From positions 5,890,001 to 5,954,000 of the forward strand of contig NZ_AP022619.1 in NCBI RefSeq assembly GCF_010731655.1: a stretch of DNA of 64,000 nt. The letters run 5' to 3'. This document shows, in pieces, positions 39,142 through 50,183 of this stretch. A model generated the notes under the pieces. That model was not told the origin of the DNA and made no database searches. It saw only the letters and a program-made list of their open reading frames with translations. How positions within the stretch are numbered: position 1 is the stretch's first letter; every line of letters starts with the position of its first letter. The position numbers were made by a program, and so were the translations under genes. Source of the DNA: Mycobacterium paraseoulense (lineage in GTDB: Bacteria; Actinomycetota; Actinomycetes; Mycobacteriales; Mycobacteriaceae).

Positions 39142-40495
39142 CCAGGGAAGGCCAGCGGCTGACGCTGCGTTGCGGCGGGGCAAGCACACTGCCACGGCGG
39201 AATCGGACCGCCAATCCGCGCTGCGCCGCAGCACGCTTCCGGGCGGCCTGCGGGTCGTCACCGAGTACCTGCCGTCGGTGCGTTCGGCGTCCGTCGGGGT
39301 CTGGGTCGGCGTCGGATCGCGCGACGAGGGTGCCACCGTGGCGGGCGCGGCGCACTTTCTCGAGCATCTGCTGTTCAAGTCGACGCCCACCCGAAGCGCC
39401 GTGGATATCGCGCAGGCGATGGACGCCGTCGGCGGGGAGCTGAACGCCTTCACCGCCAAGGAACACACCTGCTACTACGCGCACGTCCTGGACAGCGACC
39501 TGGAGCTCGCCGTCGACCTGGTGGCCGACGTCGTGCTCAACGGTCGCTGCGCTGCCGACGACGTCGAGCTGGAACGCGACGTGGTGCTCGAAGAGATCGC
39601 GATGCGGGACGACGATCCCGAGGACGCGCTCGGGGACATGTTCCTGGGCGCGATGTTCGGCGACCACCCGGTGGGACGGCCGGTGATCGGCACCGCCCAG
39701 TCGGTGTCGTCGATGACCCGTACCCAGCTGCACTCGTTTCACGTGCGGCGCTACACGCCGGAACGCATGGTGGTCGCGGTGGCCGGCAATGTCGTCCACG
39801 ACGAGGTCGTCGCGCTGGTGCGCGAGCACTTCGGGCCGCACCTGGTCCGGGGGCGCCGGCCCATCGCCCCGCGCAAGGGCGCCGGACGGGTGAGGGGACG
39901 GCCCGGTTTGACGCTGGGCAACCGGGATGCCGAGCAGACCCACGTCTCCCTGGGCGTGCGCACCCCCGGCCGTAGCTGGCGGCACCGCTGGGCGCTGTCG
40001 GTGTTGCACAGCGCGCTGGGCGGCGGCCTGAGTTCCCGGCTGTTTCAAGAGGTTCGCGAACTGCGTGGGTTGGCCTACTCGGTCTACTCGACGGTGGACA
40101 TCTTTGCCGACAGCGGCGCGCTGTCCGTCTATGCCGCCTGTCAGCCCGAGCGGTTCGCCGAGGTGATGCAGGTGACCAATAACGTCCTCGAGTCGGTGGC
40201 TCGCGACGGCATCACCGAGGCGGAGTGCCGGATCGCCAAGGGGTCGTTGCGCGGCGGCCTGGTCCTCGGCCTGGAGGACTCCAGCTCCCGGATGAGCCGT
40301 CTCGGCCGCAACGAGCTGAACTACGGCGAACACCGCAGCATCGAGCAGACCCTGCGGAAGATCGACCAAGTGACCGTCGAGGAGGTCAACGCGGTGGCCC
40401 GCCGGCTGCTGACCCAGCCCTACGGCGCCGCCGTCCTGGGGCCGTATGCCTCCAAACGGTCACTGCCCCAACAACTTCGGGCGATGGTAAATTAG
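39128..40495 (+). CDS. pepR: PepR, M16-family zinc protease
   Basis: 455 aa, insulinase-type (inverzincin) metalloprotease. HFLEH (H76, E79, H80) is the inverted zinc motif, with the distal Glu in [13 protein letters not shown]. Two homologous half-domains follow the usual pattern, with the second carrying [20 protein letters not shown]. The N-terminal 30 residues are variable and Arg/Ala-rich. Overlaps gpsI by 14 bases, a conserved pairing in actinobacteria. No signal peptide. Confidence 0.92.
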   Translation: MPRADQGRPAADAALRRGKHTATAESDRQSALRRSTLPGGLRVVTEYLPSVRSASVGVWVGVGSRDEGATVAGAAHFLEHLLFKSTPTRSAVDIAQAMDAVGGELNAFTAKEHTCYYAHVLDSDLELAVDLVADVVLNGRCAADDVELERDVVLEEIAMRDDDPEDALGDMFLGAMFGDHPVGRPVIGTAQSVSSMTRTQLHSFHVRRYTPERMVVAVAGNVVHDEVVALVREHFGPHLVRGRRPIAPRKGAGRVRGRPGLTLGNRDAEQTHVSLGVRTPGRSWRHRWALSVLHSALGGGLSSRLFQEVRELRGLAYSVYSTVDIFADSGALSVYAACQPERFAEVMQVTNNVLESVARDGITEAECRIAKGSLRGGLVLGLEDSSSRMSRLGRNELNYGEHRSIEQTLRKIDQVTVEEVNAVARRLLTQPYGAAVLGPYASKRSLPQQLRAMVN

Positions 40496-40500
40496 CTCCG
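40488..40500 (+). promoter_or_regulatory. Leaderless-type promoter for the nitronate monooxygenase-like gene
   Basis: TAAATT at 40488-40493 overlaps the pepR stop codon and is followed by six bases and the GTG at 40500. The gap to pepR is only four bases, so the gene may use both read-through and this promoter. Confidence 0.4.
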
Positions 40501-41525
40501 TGGTACTGGGCTTTTGGGACATCATGGTGCCCATCGTGGGTGCGCCGATGGCCGGTGGACCGGGCACGCCCGAACTGGCCGCGGCGGTGTCCAACGCGGG
40601 TGGGCTCGGCTTCGTCCCGGGCGGCCACCGCAGCGCGGAGCGGTTCGCCGAGGACATCGCCGCCGCCCGCGCGGCCACCACCGGCCCGCTGGGTGTCAAC
40701 CTGTTCGTCCCCCAGCCCAGCGTGGCCGACTGGATGGCGCTGGACTACTACGCCGAGGAACTCGAAGAGATCGCCGACTACTACCAGGTCGAGGTCGGCC
40801 ACCCGCAATATGGCGACGACGACGACTGGGAGCGCAAGCTCGAAGTGGTGGCCGACGTGCGGCCCGAACTGGTGTCGTTCACCTTCGGCGTCCCGCCGCC
40901 CGACGTCATCCGGCGGCTGGGGGCACTGGGCCTGTTGGTCATGGTCACGGTGACGTCGGCGTACGAGGCCGGGGTGGCCGTCGCCGCCGGCGCGGACAGC
41001 CTGATCGTCCAGGGCCCGGAGGCGGGCGGGCACCGGGGCACCTTCGCGCCCGACATGGAGCCCGGCAGTGAGTCGCTGCATCACCTGATCGATCGCATCC
41101 GCCATGCGCATGACGTCCCGGTCGTCGCGGCCGGCGGACTGGGCAACGCGCGGGACGTCGCCGCCGTGCTGCACCGGGGCGCGGTGGCCGCACAGGTCGG
41201 CACCGCGCTGCTGCTCAGCGACGAAGCCGGCACCAGCACCGCGCACCGCACCGCCCTGAAGAACCCGGTCTTCGGCACCACCGTCGTCACCCGCGCCTTC
41301 TCGGGTCGCTACGCGCGTGGCCTGGAGAACAACTTCACCCGCCTGCTCGACAACGTGGCGCCCCTGGGCTACCCCGAGGTCAACCAGATGACCTCCCCGA
41401 TCCGGGAGGCGGCGGCCGCGATGGAGGACCCGAACGGGATACCGCTGTGGGCCGGAACGTCGTTCAAGGAGGCCCAACCCGGGCCGGTGGCCGACATCAT
41501 CGCCAGTCTGGTTGAGACCGACTAG
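40500..41525 (+). CDS. Nitronate monooxygenase / 2-nitropropane dioxygenase-like FMN protein (Rv2781c type)
   Basis: 341 aa TIM-barrel FMN oxidoreductase. APMAGGPGTPELAAAVSNAGGLG is the N-terminal FMN loop, GPEAGGHRG holds the conserved active-site His, and VVAAGGLGNARDVAAVL and GTALLLSDEAGTS are phosphate-binding strands. Family members oxidise nitronates or reduce enoyl substrates; the true substrate is unknown. Its TAG shares bases with the converging ald stop. Confidence 0.87.
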   Translation: MVLGFWDIMVPIVGAPMAGGPGTPELAAAVSNAGGLGFVPGGHRSAERFAEDIAAARAATTGPLGVNLFVPQPSVADWMALDYYAEELEEIADYYQVEVGHPQYGDDDDWERKLEVVADVRPELVSFTFGVPPPDVIRRLGALGLLVMVTVTSAYEAGVAVAAGADSLIVQGPEAGGHRGTFAPDMEPGSESLHHLIDRIRHAHDVPVVAAGGLGNARDVAAVLHRGAVAAQVGTALLLSDEAGTSTAHRTALKNPVFGTTVVTRAFSGRYARGLENNFTRLLDNVAPLGYPEVNQMTSPIREAAAAMEDPNGIPLWAGTSFKEAQPGPVADIIASLVETD

Positions 41526-42637
41526 GCCAGCAGGCTCGCCGGATCCGTGAACGGCAAGCCCAGGTCGGCGGCCACCCGTTCGGACAGGAGCCCGCCGTCG
41601 TGCGTCGAAAGACCTTTCGCCAGAGCGGGATCCGCTCGGCACGCGGCCTGCCAGCCCCGGTCGGCCAGTTCGAGCGCGTACGGCATGGTCGCGTTGGTCA
41701 GGGCCACGGTCGAGGTCTTGGGCACCGCGCTGGGCATGTTCGCCACGCAGTAGAACTGCTTATCGTGCACGGTGAACGTGGGATCGTCGTGCGTGGTCGG
41801 CCTGGAGTCCGCGAAGCAGCCGCCCTGGTCGATGGAGATGTCCACCAGTACCGCGCCCGGTTTCATCTGCGCGACAAGAGAATTCGAAACGAGTTCGGGC
41901 GCCTTAGCGCCCGGCAACAGGACCGCCCCGATGAGCAGGTCCGCGCGCGTGACGGTGCCCTCCAGCTCGTACGCCGAGGAGTAGCGGGTGCGGACCTGTC
42001 CGCCGAACTCCGCGTCCAGCAGTCGCAGCTTGTTGATGTTGACATCGAGAACCGTCACGCTCGCGCCCATGCCGCCCGCGACCCGCGCCGCGTTGTAGCC
42101 GGCCGTGCCCGCGCCGATCACCACGACGTCGGCGGGTTTGACGCCCGGGACCCCGCCCATCAGCACTCCGCGCCCGCCGTGGGTGCGCATCAGGTGGTAG
42201 GCGCCCACCTGCGCCGAGAGCCGCCCGGCTACCTCGCTCATCGGGGCCAACAACGGGAGGGTGCCATCGGCGCCCTGCACGGTCTCATACGCGATCGACG
42301 TTGTGCCGGAAGCCAATAGCGCCTCGGTGCAGGCGCGCGAGGCGGCCAGGTGCAGATAGGTGAAGAGCACCTGACTGCGCCGGAGGAGGCCGTATTCGGC
42401 CGGAATCGGCTCCTTCACCTTGAGCAGCAGGTCGGCCTCGGCCCACACCCGTTCGGCGGAGTCGGCCAGTTGGGCGCCCGCCGCCTTGAACTCCTCGTCG
42501 GGGATGGACGCTCCCGCACCGGCCCCGGCCTGCACGAGCACGTCGTGGCCGCGGCGGGTCAGTTCGGTGACTCCCGCGGGCGTGATGGCCACCCTGAACT
42601 CGTTGGTCTTGGTTTCGGTCGGTACGCCGACTCGCAT
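41522..42637 (-). CDS. ald: Ald, L-alanine dehydrogenase
   Basis: Reversible NAD-dependent deamination of alanine to pyruvate, also glyoxylate to glycine; important in nitrogen use and hypoxia. 371 aa, full length. [17 protein letters not shown] start, catalytic K75 in LKVKEP and H96 in [13 protein letters not shown] fold [17 protein letters not shown]. No frameshift of the kind found in some M. tuberculosis complex members. The AldR regulator gene that lies divergent from ald in M. tuberculosis is absent; the next gene upstream is the SRPBCC gene. Confidence 0.96.
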   Translation of the reverse strand: MRVGVPTETKTNEFRVAITPAGVTELTRRGHDVLVQAGAGAGASIPDEEFKAAGAQLADSAERVWAEADLLLKVKEPIPAEYGLLRRSQVLFTYLHLAASRACTEALLASGTTSIAYETVQGADGTLPLLAPMSEVAGRLSAQVGAYHLMRTHGGRGVLMGGVPGVKPADVVVIGAGTAGYNAARVAGGMGASVTVLDVNINKLRLLDAEFGGQVRTRYSSAYELEGTVTRADLLIGAVLLPGAKAPELVSNSLVAQMKPGAVLVDISIDQGGCFADSRPTTHDDPTFTVHDKQFYCVANMPSAVPKTSTVALTNATMPYALELADRGWQAACRADPALAKGLSTHDGGLLSERVAADLGLPFTDPASLLA

Positions 42638-42725
42638 GGTTGCCCCTCGCGTTGGGAAGTTCGCACTCAAGTGTGGAGAAAGTTCCGATGGGCCGCAATC
42701 GAGGTGAAACCGCGCGCGTGCTGGC

Positions 42726-42738
42726 TATGATCGGCCGA
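42726..42738 (+). promoter_or_regulatory. Leaderless-type promoter for the SRPBCC gene
   Basis: TATGAT at 42726-42731, six bases, then the ATG at 42738. The 100-base divergent region with ald also has the dyad CACT-CA-AGTG (42664-42673), 27 bases from the ald start, a possible operator. Confidence 0.5.
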
Positions 42739-43199
42739 TGACCGACCCGTGCGTAACGGCGACCGTGCAGGTCGATGCCCGCCCCGACCTGGTGTATCGA
42801 CTCATCACCGACCTGCCCACGCTGGCCTCGTTCGCCGAGGAGGCGGTGGCGATGGAATGGCGCAAAGGCGGTGCCCCCCGTCGGGGGGCCGTGTTCACCG
42901 GTCACAACGCAAGCAGCAAGCGGCGCTGGCGCACCACCTGCACGGTCACCGATGCCGAACCGGGTCGCGTCTTCGCGTTCGACGTGCGGCACACCGTCGT
43001 CCCGATCGCGCGCTGGCAATACGACATCGTCGCGGCCGATGGCGGCTGCCGGGTCACCGAAAGCACCTGGGACCGCAGGCCCGGCTGGTTCCGCAAGCTC
43101 GCCGGCAAGGCCACCGGCGTTCCGGATCGCGCGGCCGCCAACGCCGAACACATCCGGCTCACCTTGCAGCGCCTCAAGCAGCGCGCCGAGTCCGAGTAG
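42738..43199 (+). CDS. SRPBCC/polyketide cyclase-like protein (Rv2778c type)
   Basis: 153 aa START-like fold protein: ATVQVDARPDLVYRLITDLPTLASF at the N-terminus, the variable cavity region with GAVFTGHN, and a C-terminal helix ending EHIRLTLQRLKQRAESE. Such proteins bind hydrophobic ligands; no ligand can be named. Ten bases upstream of the flavin monooxygenase gene and probably cotranscribed. Confidence 0.8.
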   Translation: MTDPCVTATVQVDARPDLVYRLITDLPTLASFAEEAVAMEWRKGGAPRRGAVFTGHNASSKRRWRTTCTVTDAEPGRVFAFDVRHTVVPIARWQYDIVAADGGCRVTESTWDRRPGWFRKLAGKATGVPDRAAANAEHIRLTLQRLKQRAESE

Positions 43200-43208
43200 C
43201 CGGCGACC

Positions 43209-44669
43209 ATGCGACGCGACCCCGCCGTAGCCGTCGTCGGTGCGGGAATGTCGGGGTTGTGCGTCGCGATTGCCCTGCTGCGCGCCGGGATAACCGACGT
43301 CACCCTCTACGAGAAGGCCGACGAGGTCGGCGGGACCTGGCGGGAAAACACCTACCCCGGTCTGGTCTGTGACATCCCGTCGCGGGTCTACCAGTACACG
43401 TTCGCCCGAAATCCCAACTGGTCGCACCTATTCTCGCCCGGCGGCGAGATCCAGGACTACTTCCGCGACGTCGCCGACCGCTTCGGCCTGCGCGACCGCA
43501 TCCGGTTCGGCACCGAGATCTCCCACGCGCAATTCGAGGACGGCCGCTGGCGGCTGCGCACGCAGGCCGGAGCGGAGTCGACCGTCGACTTCCTGATCTG
43601 CGCCACCGGCGTGCTCCATCACCCGCGCCTGCCGTCGATCCCCGGCCTGAATGACTTCGGCGGAAACGCTTTTCACTCGGCTCGCTGGGATCATTCCGTC
43701 GAACTGCGGGGCCGGCGGATCGCGATCATCGGCAACGGTTCGACGGGAGTGCAGCTCGTCTGCGGCCTGACGGGTGCGGCGGGCCGGGTCATGCTCTTTC
43801 AGCGCACCCCGCAGTGGGTGCTGCGGCTGCCGAACCCCCGATACAGCAGGCTCACCAACATCACCCACAACAGGTTCGGCTGGCTCGACCGGTTGGCCTA
43901 CCGTTGCTACAGCTTCTGCTACGACCTGTTCGCCGTCGGGCTGACCAAGCCGGGCCTGCGCCGAAAGATCATGGGAGGGCTGTGCCGCGCCAGCCTGCGC
44001 GAGGTCCGCGACCCCGAGTTGCGCCGGGCGCTGACCCCCGACTACACGCCGATGTGCAAGCGGCTGGTGATGTCCAATGGCTTCTACCGCGCCGTCCAGC
44101 GCGACGACGTCGACCTGGTGACCGCCGCCATCGACCACGTGGAGCGCCGCGGCATCGTGACCGACGACGGCGTCCTGCACGAGGCGGACGTCATCGTGCT
44201 CGCCACCGGATTCGACACCCACGCGTTCTTCCGGCCGATGCAGCTGATCGGCCGCGACGGCATCGCGGCCGACGACGTCTGGCGCGACGGTCCGCGGGCC
44301 TACCAGACCGTGGCGTTGCCGGGCTTCCCGAACTTCTTCATGATGCTGGGGCCGCACAGCCCGGTCGGCAATCTCGCGCTGACGACGGTCGCCGAATCGC
44401 AGGCCGACCACATCGTGCGATGGATTCAACGTTGGCGCGGTGGGGAGTTCGACACGGTGGAGCCCACCTGGCCCGCGACCGATAACTTCAACGCCAAGCT
44501 GCGCGCCGCGATGCCGGACACGGTGTGGACCACCGGTTGTCACAGCTGGTACCTGAACAAAGACGGGGTGCCCGAGGTGTGGCCCTTCACGCCGGCCGAA
44601 CATCGCGCCATGCTGGCGAACCCCGATCTCGGACAGTACGACTTGCGCCGGCGCGTCGCCGCCGGTTGA
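43209..44669 (+). CDS. Baeyer-Villiger-type flavin monooxygenase
   Basis: 486 aa class B flavoprotein monooxygenase. FAD fold VVGAGMSGLCVA at 9-20, GGTWRENTYPGLVCDIPS, the BVMO fingerprint FGGNAFHSARWD at 150-161 (FxGxxxHxxxWD), and the NADPH fold IIGNGSTGVQLV. It would insert oxygen next to a ketone or oxidise a heteroatom. The gene follows the SRPBCC gene and its 3' end overlaps the converging GNAT gene by 83 bases. Confidence 0.88.
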   Translation: MRRDPAVAVVGAGMSGLCVAIALLRAGITDVTLYEKADEVGGTWRENTYPGLVCDIPSRVYQYTFARNPNWSHLFSPGGEIQDYFRDVADRFGLRDRIRFGTEISHAQFEDGRWRLRTQAGAESTVDFLICATGVLHHPRLPSIPGLNDFGGNAFHSARWDHSVELRGRRIAIIGNGSTGVQLVCGLTGAAGRVMLFQRTPQWVLRLPNPRYSRLTNITHNRFGWLDRLAYRCYSFCYDLFAVGLTKPGLRRKIMGGLCRASLREVRDPELRRALTPDYTPMCKRLVMSNGFYRAVQRDDVDLVTAAIDHVERRGIVTDDGVLHEADVIVLATGFDTHAFFRPMQLIGRDGIAADDVWRDGPRAYQTVALPGFPNFFMMLGPHSPVGNLALTTVAESQADHIVRWIQRWRGGEFDTVEPTWPATDNFNAKLRAAMPDTVWTTGCHSWYLNKDGVPEVWPFTPAEHRAMLANPDLGQYDLRRRVAAG

Positions 44670-45177
44670 GCCGGTAGCCCAGATGGGCGACCTTGACGCC
44701 GGGTAGCGGCTCCCAGTCCAGGGTGCGGCCGTCGACGTGAAAGCCGTTCCTCTCGTAGAAGGTCCGCGCGTGCGCGTTGCGTTCCGCGCACCATAAGACG
44801 ACGTCACCCGAAGGGCATTCGGCCAGAGCCGTGGCGAGCAGGCGGCGTCCGACCCCGTGCCGTTGGCATTCCGCCGCGACGTACAGCGAGTCGAGCTCGA
44901 CCTGCTCGGGGTTGGCGGGATCCGGGCCGAAGATCGTCATTCCGATGGTCCCGGAAGCGGATTCCGCGACCCACATGCTCCAGCCGCGGCGTTGCAGGAT
45001 TCGCGGGTACGCCAGTATCGCCCAGCGCCGCGGTGATCCGAGAACGTCGAGGGTCGAGTCGGGCAGTATGCCGGTCCAGGACTGCCGCCAGACCGGGTAG
45101 TGCATCTCGGCGACGCGGGCGAAATCGTTCGGTCCGGCACGGCGGATCGTGACGTCACTCAAGATGTCACCCGTCAT
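44587..45177 (-). CDS. GNAT acetyltransferase (Rv2775 type)
   Basis: 196 aa from the ATG at 45177; a GTG at 45180 would add one Met. VTIRRAGPNDFARVAEMH opens the fold, ELDSLYVAAECQRHGVGRRLL is the acetyl-CoA loop, and CAERNAHARTFYERNGF the last motif. The C-terminal 30 residues are Arg-rich and coded opposite the end of the monooxygenase gene, so they may be an accidental extension. Starts in TGATG with the TetR stop. Confidence 0.82.
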   Translation of the reverse strand: MTGDILSDVTIRRAGPNDFARVAEMHYPVWRQSWTGILPDSTLDVLGSPRRWAILAYPRILQRRGWSMWVAESASGTIGMTIFGPDPANPEQVELDSLYVAAECQRHGVGRRLLATALAECPSGDVVLWCAERNAHARTFYERNGFHVDGRTLDWEPLPGVKVAHLGYRLNRRRRAGASRTVRDRGSPAWRDVRPA

Positions 45178-45827
45178 CACGGGCGGGATTGCTCCAGGTA
45201 GGCGGCCAGCGCGTTGGTCAGGCCCTGCCGGGCCAGATCCAGGTCGGCGTAGGAGCCGAGCTGGCGTTCGGACACCAGCCCGCGCATCGCGCCCGGGATC
45301 AGGGCGGCCACCTCGCGCACCCGATCCGGGTCGACGTCCAGCCCCGCGAAGGCGTTCTGGCAGGTCTCCAGCCAGCTCTTGCCCCAGGAGAACAGCTCGG
45401 CGGCGGTGCGCGGGAACAGGCGCTCCAGCTCGGCGGGGTCGCGGGGGAGCGCCGCCCGCAGGTTCTCGATCGCGCGGGAGTCCGGCGACGCCAAACCGTC
45501 GTAGAGGGTGTCGATGATGGCGCCGACCCGCTCGCGCAGGGGCGCGTCCGGCGAGATCGGCGCCGACAGCGTCGAGAACGTCGCCGCGCGCCGCTCGGCG
45601 GTGCGGTGCAACACCGCCGCCCAGAAGCCGTCGGTGTCGCCGAACTGGTATTGCACGGCTCCCCAGGTGGCGCCGATCTCCTTGGCGATGCGATTGGCCG
45701 ACACCGAACCCGGGTCGCCGGACGCCAACGACTTGAGCGCGGCTTCGAGCATGCTCTCGCGCGTCGCGTTGCCACGCCGGTTGGGGCGCCGGCTCGCGGT
45801 TCCGGCCGCGCTAACCTGCCGCGTCAT
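45177..45827 (-). CDS. TetR-family transcriptional regulator
   Basis: 216 aa. After an Arg-rich tail, TRESMLEAALKSLASGDPGSV and SANRIAKEIGATWGAVQYQF form the N-terminal HTH. The ligand domain is unlike any I can name. Coupled to the GNAT gene and divergent from the Rieske oxygenase across 93 bases holding a dyad over the -35, so it is likely the local repressor of the oxygenase/dehydrogenase pair. Confidence 0.88.
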   Translation of the reverse strand: MTRQVSAAGTASRRPNRRGNATRESMLEAALKSLASGDPGSVSANRIAKEIGATWGAVQYQFGDTDGFWAAVLHRTAERRAATFSTLSAPISPDAPLRERVGAIIDTLYDGLASPDSRAIENLRAALPRDPAELERLFPRTAAELFSWGKSWLETCQNAFAGLDVDPDRVREVAALIPGAMRGLVSERQLGSYADLDLARQGLTNALAAYLEQSRP

Positions 45828-45853
45828 CGGACGAGCCTATCGCGCCCGCATTT

Positions 45854-45897
45854 TCATAGAGGGTACTTTGATTTGGTCTGGCCGCCCGGCCTATGAT
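45854..45897 (+). promoter_or_regulatory. Promoter and candidate TetR operator upstream of the Rieske oxygenase
   Basis: TTGATT (45869-45874) and TATGAT (45892-45897) are 17 bases apart, a strong promoter. The dyad TCATAG-N6-CTTTGA (45854-45871) matches in five of six arm positions and overlaps the -35, so a protein bound there would block transcription. AAGGAGG at 45905-45911 is an unusually strong ribosome site. Confidence 0.55.
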
Positions 45898-45920
45898 CTC
45901 TTCTCAAGGAGGGATCCCGC

Positions 45921-46901
45921 ATGGCCAAGCCGCCGCTGTCGATGAAACCCACGGGCTGGTTCCAGGTCGCCTGGTCCGACGAGATCGATATGGGCGACGT
46001 GCACACGATGAGGTACTTCGACCGGGAGATGGTGGCGTGGCGGGCCGAGTCCGGAGAGCTCACCGTGATGGACGCCTACTGCGAACACCTCGGCGCGCAC
46101 TTGGGTTACGGCGGACAGGTCGTCGGCGAGGTGCTGCAGTGCCCCTTCCACGGGTGGCAGTGGAACGGGGAGGGCCGTAACGTCCGCATTCCCTACCAGG
46201 ATCGCCCCAACCGCGGCCGGCGCATCCGCACCTACCCCGTGGTCGAACGCAACGAGTCGGTCTACATCTGGCACGACGTCAGGCGCCGCGACCCCTACTT
46301 CGACGCGCCGGACGTCTTCGGCGCGTTCCGCGACGGCAGCGGCGCCGACGACTACTACCCACAGCAGCGGTTGTACCGGACGGCCTTGGAGCTGCATCCG
46401 CAGTACGTGCTCGAAAACGGCGTCGACTTCGCGCATTTCAAGTTCGTGCACAAGACGCCCATCGTGCCGGTGTTCACCCGTCACGACTTCGCCGAGCCGG
46501 TGTCGTTCGTCGACTTCACCATCACGTTCGAGGGTGACGACGGGCAGAAGATCGAAGACGTCAACAGCGGCGTCGAGGCCATCAACGGTGGACTGGGCAT
46601 CGCGGTGACCAAGAGCTGGGGGATGATCGACAACCGCACCATCTCCGCGGTCACGCCGGTCGACGAGTTCACCTCCGACGTCCGGTTCATGGTCTACATC
46701 GGCCGGAACCCGGGTAAGGACCCGGCGCGCGCCGAGCTCAAGGCGGCCGAGTTCGGCCGTGAAGTGATCCGCCAGTTCGAGCAGGACATCGGGATCTGGC
46801 AACACCAGCGCTACTCTGAGCTGCCGGCGCTGGCCACCGATGAGTACGCGGGCTTCACCGCAATCCGCAAGTGGGCCAAGCAGTTCTATCAGGAAGGCTG
46901 A
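45921..46901 (+). CDS. Rieske non-heme iron oxygenase, KshA-like
   Basis: 326 aa terminal oxygenase. Rieske 2Fe-2S ligands: YCEH (C54, H56) and CPFHGW (C74, H77). Mononuclear iron site: ENGVDFAHFKFVH with D169, H172 and H177. The architecture resembles 3-ketosteroid 9-alpha-hydroxylase (KshA) and related mycobacterial oxygenases of steroids or other cyclic compounds. No reductase is encoded next to it; it would borrow electrons from a KshB-type partner elsewhere. Followed six bases later by the DapB-like gene. Confidence 0.9.
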   Translation: MAKPPLSMKPTGWFQVAWSDEIDMGDVHTMRYFDREMVAWRAESGELTVMDAYCEHLGAHLGYGGQVVGEVLQCPFHGWQWNGEGRNVRIPYQDRPNRGRRIRTYPVVERNESVYIWHDVRRRDPYFDAPDVFGAFRDGSGADDYYPQQRLYRTALELHPQYVLENGVDFAHFKFVHKTPIVPVFTRHDFAEPVSFVDFTITFEGDDGQKIEDVNSGVEAINGGLGIAVTKSWGMIDNRTISAVTPVDEFTSDVRFMVYIGRNPGKDPARAELKAAEFGREVIRQFEQDIGIWQHQRYSELPALATDEYAGFTAIRKWAKQFYQEG

Positions 46902-46907
46902 AGCCGA

Positions 46908-47987
46908 ATGAACGCACCCATCCGCGTCTTCCAGGTCGCCACCGGAAACGTCGGCTCGGAGATGATCAAGCGGATCGCCACCCAGCCCGATCTCGAACTC
47001 GTTGGCGTGCACTGCTATTCGCCGGAGAAGATCGGCAAGGACGCGGGTGAGCTCGCCGGCGGGGCACCCAACGGGGTGAAGGCCACCGGCACCGTCGAGG
47101 AAATCATCGCCGCCAGGCCGGACGTGCTCACCTTCCACGGCGTGTTCCCCGACGAGGACCTCTACGTCAAGGTGCTCGAGGCGGGCATCAATGTCGTCAC
47201 CACCGCCGACTGGATCACCGGCTGGCACCGCGACAAGAACCATCCGCACCCGTCGGGCAAGCCGGTGAGCCGGCTGCTGGCCGACGCCTGCGACAAAGGC
47301 GGCGCGACGTTCTACGGGACCGGGATGAACCCGGGCCTGAACCAGATACTGGGCGTGGTGTGTTCGGCCGACGTCGCCGACATCGAGAACGTCACCACCA
47401 TCGAGTCCGTCGACGTCTCGTGCCACCACTCCAAGGACACCTGGATCGAGGTGGGCTACGGCCAGCCGGTCGACGACCCGGAGATCCCGGCCAAGCTGGA
47501 GAAGTACACCCGCGTCTTCGCCGACAGCGTGCTGATGATGGCCGATTGCTTCGACCTGGCGCTCGACGAGGTGAAGTTCAGCTACGAGCTGGGCGCCTGC
47601 ACCAAGGACGTGGACCTGGGCTGGTACACCCTGCCCAAGGGCTCGCTGGGCGGCAACTACATCAAGTACCAGGGCATGGTGGACGGGGTTCCGCGCGTCG
47701 AGACGCACCTGGAGTGGCAGATGACCCCGCACACCGATCCGAGCTGGAACATCAAGGGCTGCTACATCACCCAGATCAAGGGCGACCCGTGCGTCTACAA
47801 CAAGCACATGATCTTCCCCAAGCCCGGAGTGGACCTGTCCAACCCGGACAACTTCGCCTCCATCGGCATGACCGTCACCGGCATGCCCGCGCTGGCCGCG
47901 ATCAAATCGGTGGTGGCGGCGCCGCCGGGCCTCATCACCAGCGCCGACCTACCGCTGCGCGGGTTCGCCGGCCGGTTCAAGACCTAG
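46908..47987 (+). CDS. DapB-fold NAD(P) dehydrogenase of unknown substrate
   Basis: 359 aa. N-terminal Rossmann domain VFQVATGNVGSEMIKRIA, then a dihydrodipicolinate-reductase-like catalytic domain with YGTGMNPGLNQILG and SVDVSCHHSKDTW. Homologues are often labelled dihydrodipicolinate reductase or 2,4-diaminopentanoate dehydrogenase-like, but the genuine dapB lies at 49439. The pairing with a Rieske oxygenase under a TetR protein suggests a catabolic role; the substrate is not known. Confidence 0.8.
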   Translation: MNAPIRVFQVATGNVGSEMIKRIATQPDLELVGVHCYSPEKIGKDAGELAGGAPNGVKATGTVEEIIAARPDVLTFHGVFPDEDLYVKVLEAGINVVTTADWITGWHRDKNHPHPSGKPVSRLLADACDKGGATFYGTGMNPGLNQILGVVCSADVADIENVTTIESVDVSCHHSKDTWIEVGYGQPVDDPEIPAKLEKYTRVFADSVLMMADCFDLALDEVKFSYELGACTKDVDLGWYTLPKGSLGGNYIKYQGMVDGVPRVETHLEWQMTPHTDPSWNIKGCYITQIKGDPCVYNKHMIFPKPGVDLSNPDNFASIGMTVTGMPALAAIKSVVAAPPGLITSADLPLRGFAGRFKT

Positions 47988-47988
47988 G

Positions 47989-50176
<2,188 letters not shown>

Positions 50177-50183
50177 ACCTCCA

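Noticed and set aside
36661-39468. A 935-codon open frame antisense to gpsI and pepR
   Set aside because: It is a GC-bias shadow: composition is His/Asp/Gly-rich without any domain, while the plus strand encodes complete PNPase.
41522-42637. Frameshift in ald as in some M. tuberculosis complex members
   Set aside because: The frame is intact for all 371 codons with catalytic residues in place.
42867-42890. GC hairpin CCCCCCGTCGGGGGG inside the SRPBCC gene as a third copy of the repeat
   Set aside because: It shares only G/C runs with the repeat family, lacks the CGCTTGCG centre, and encodes ordinary protein sequence (GAPRRGAV).
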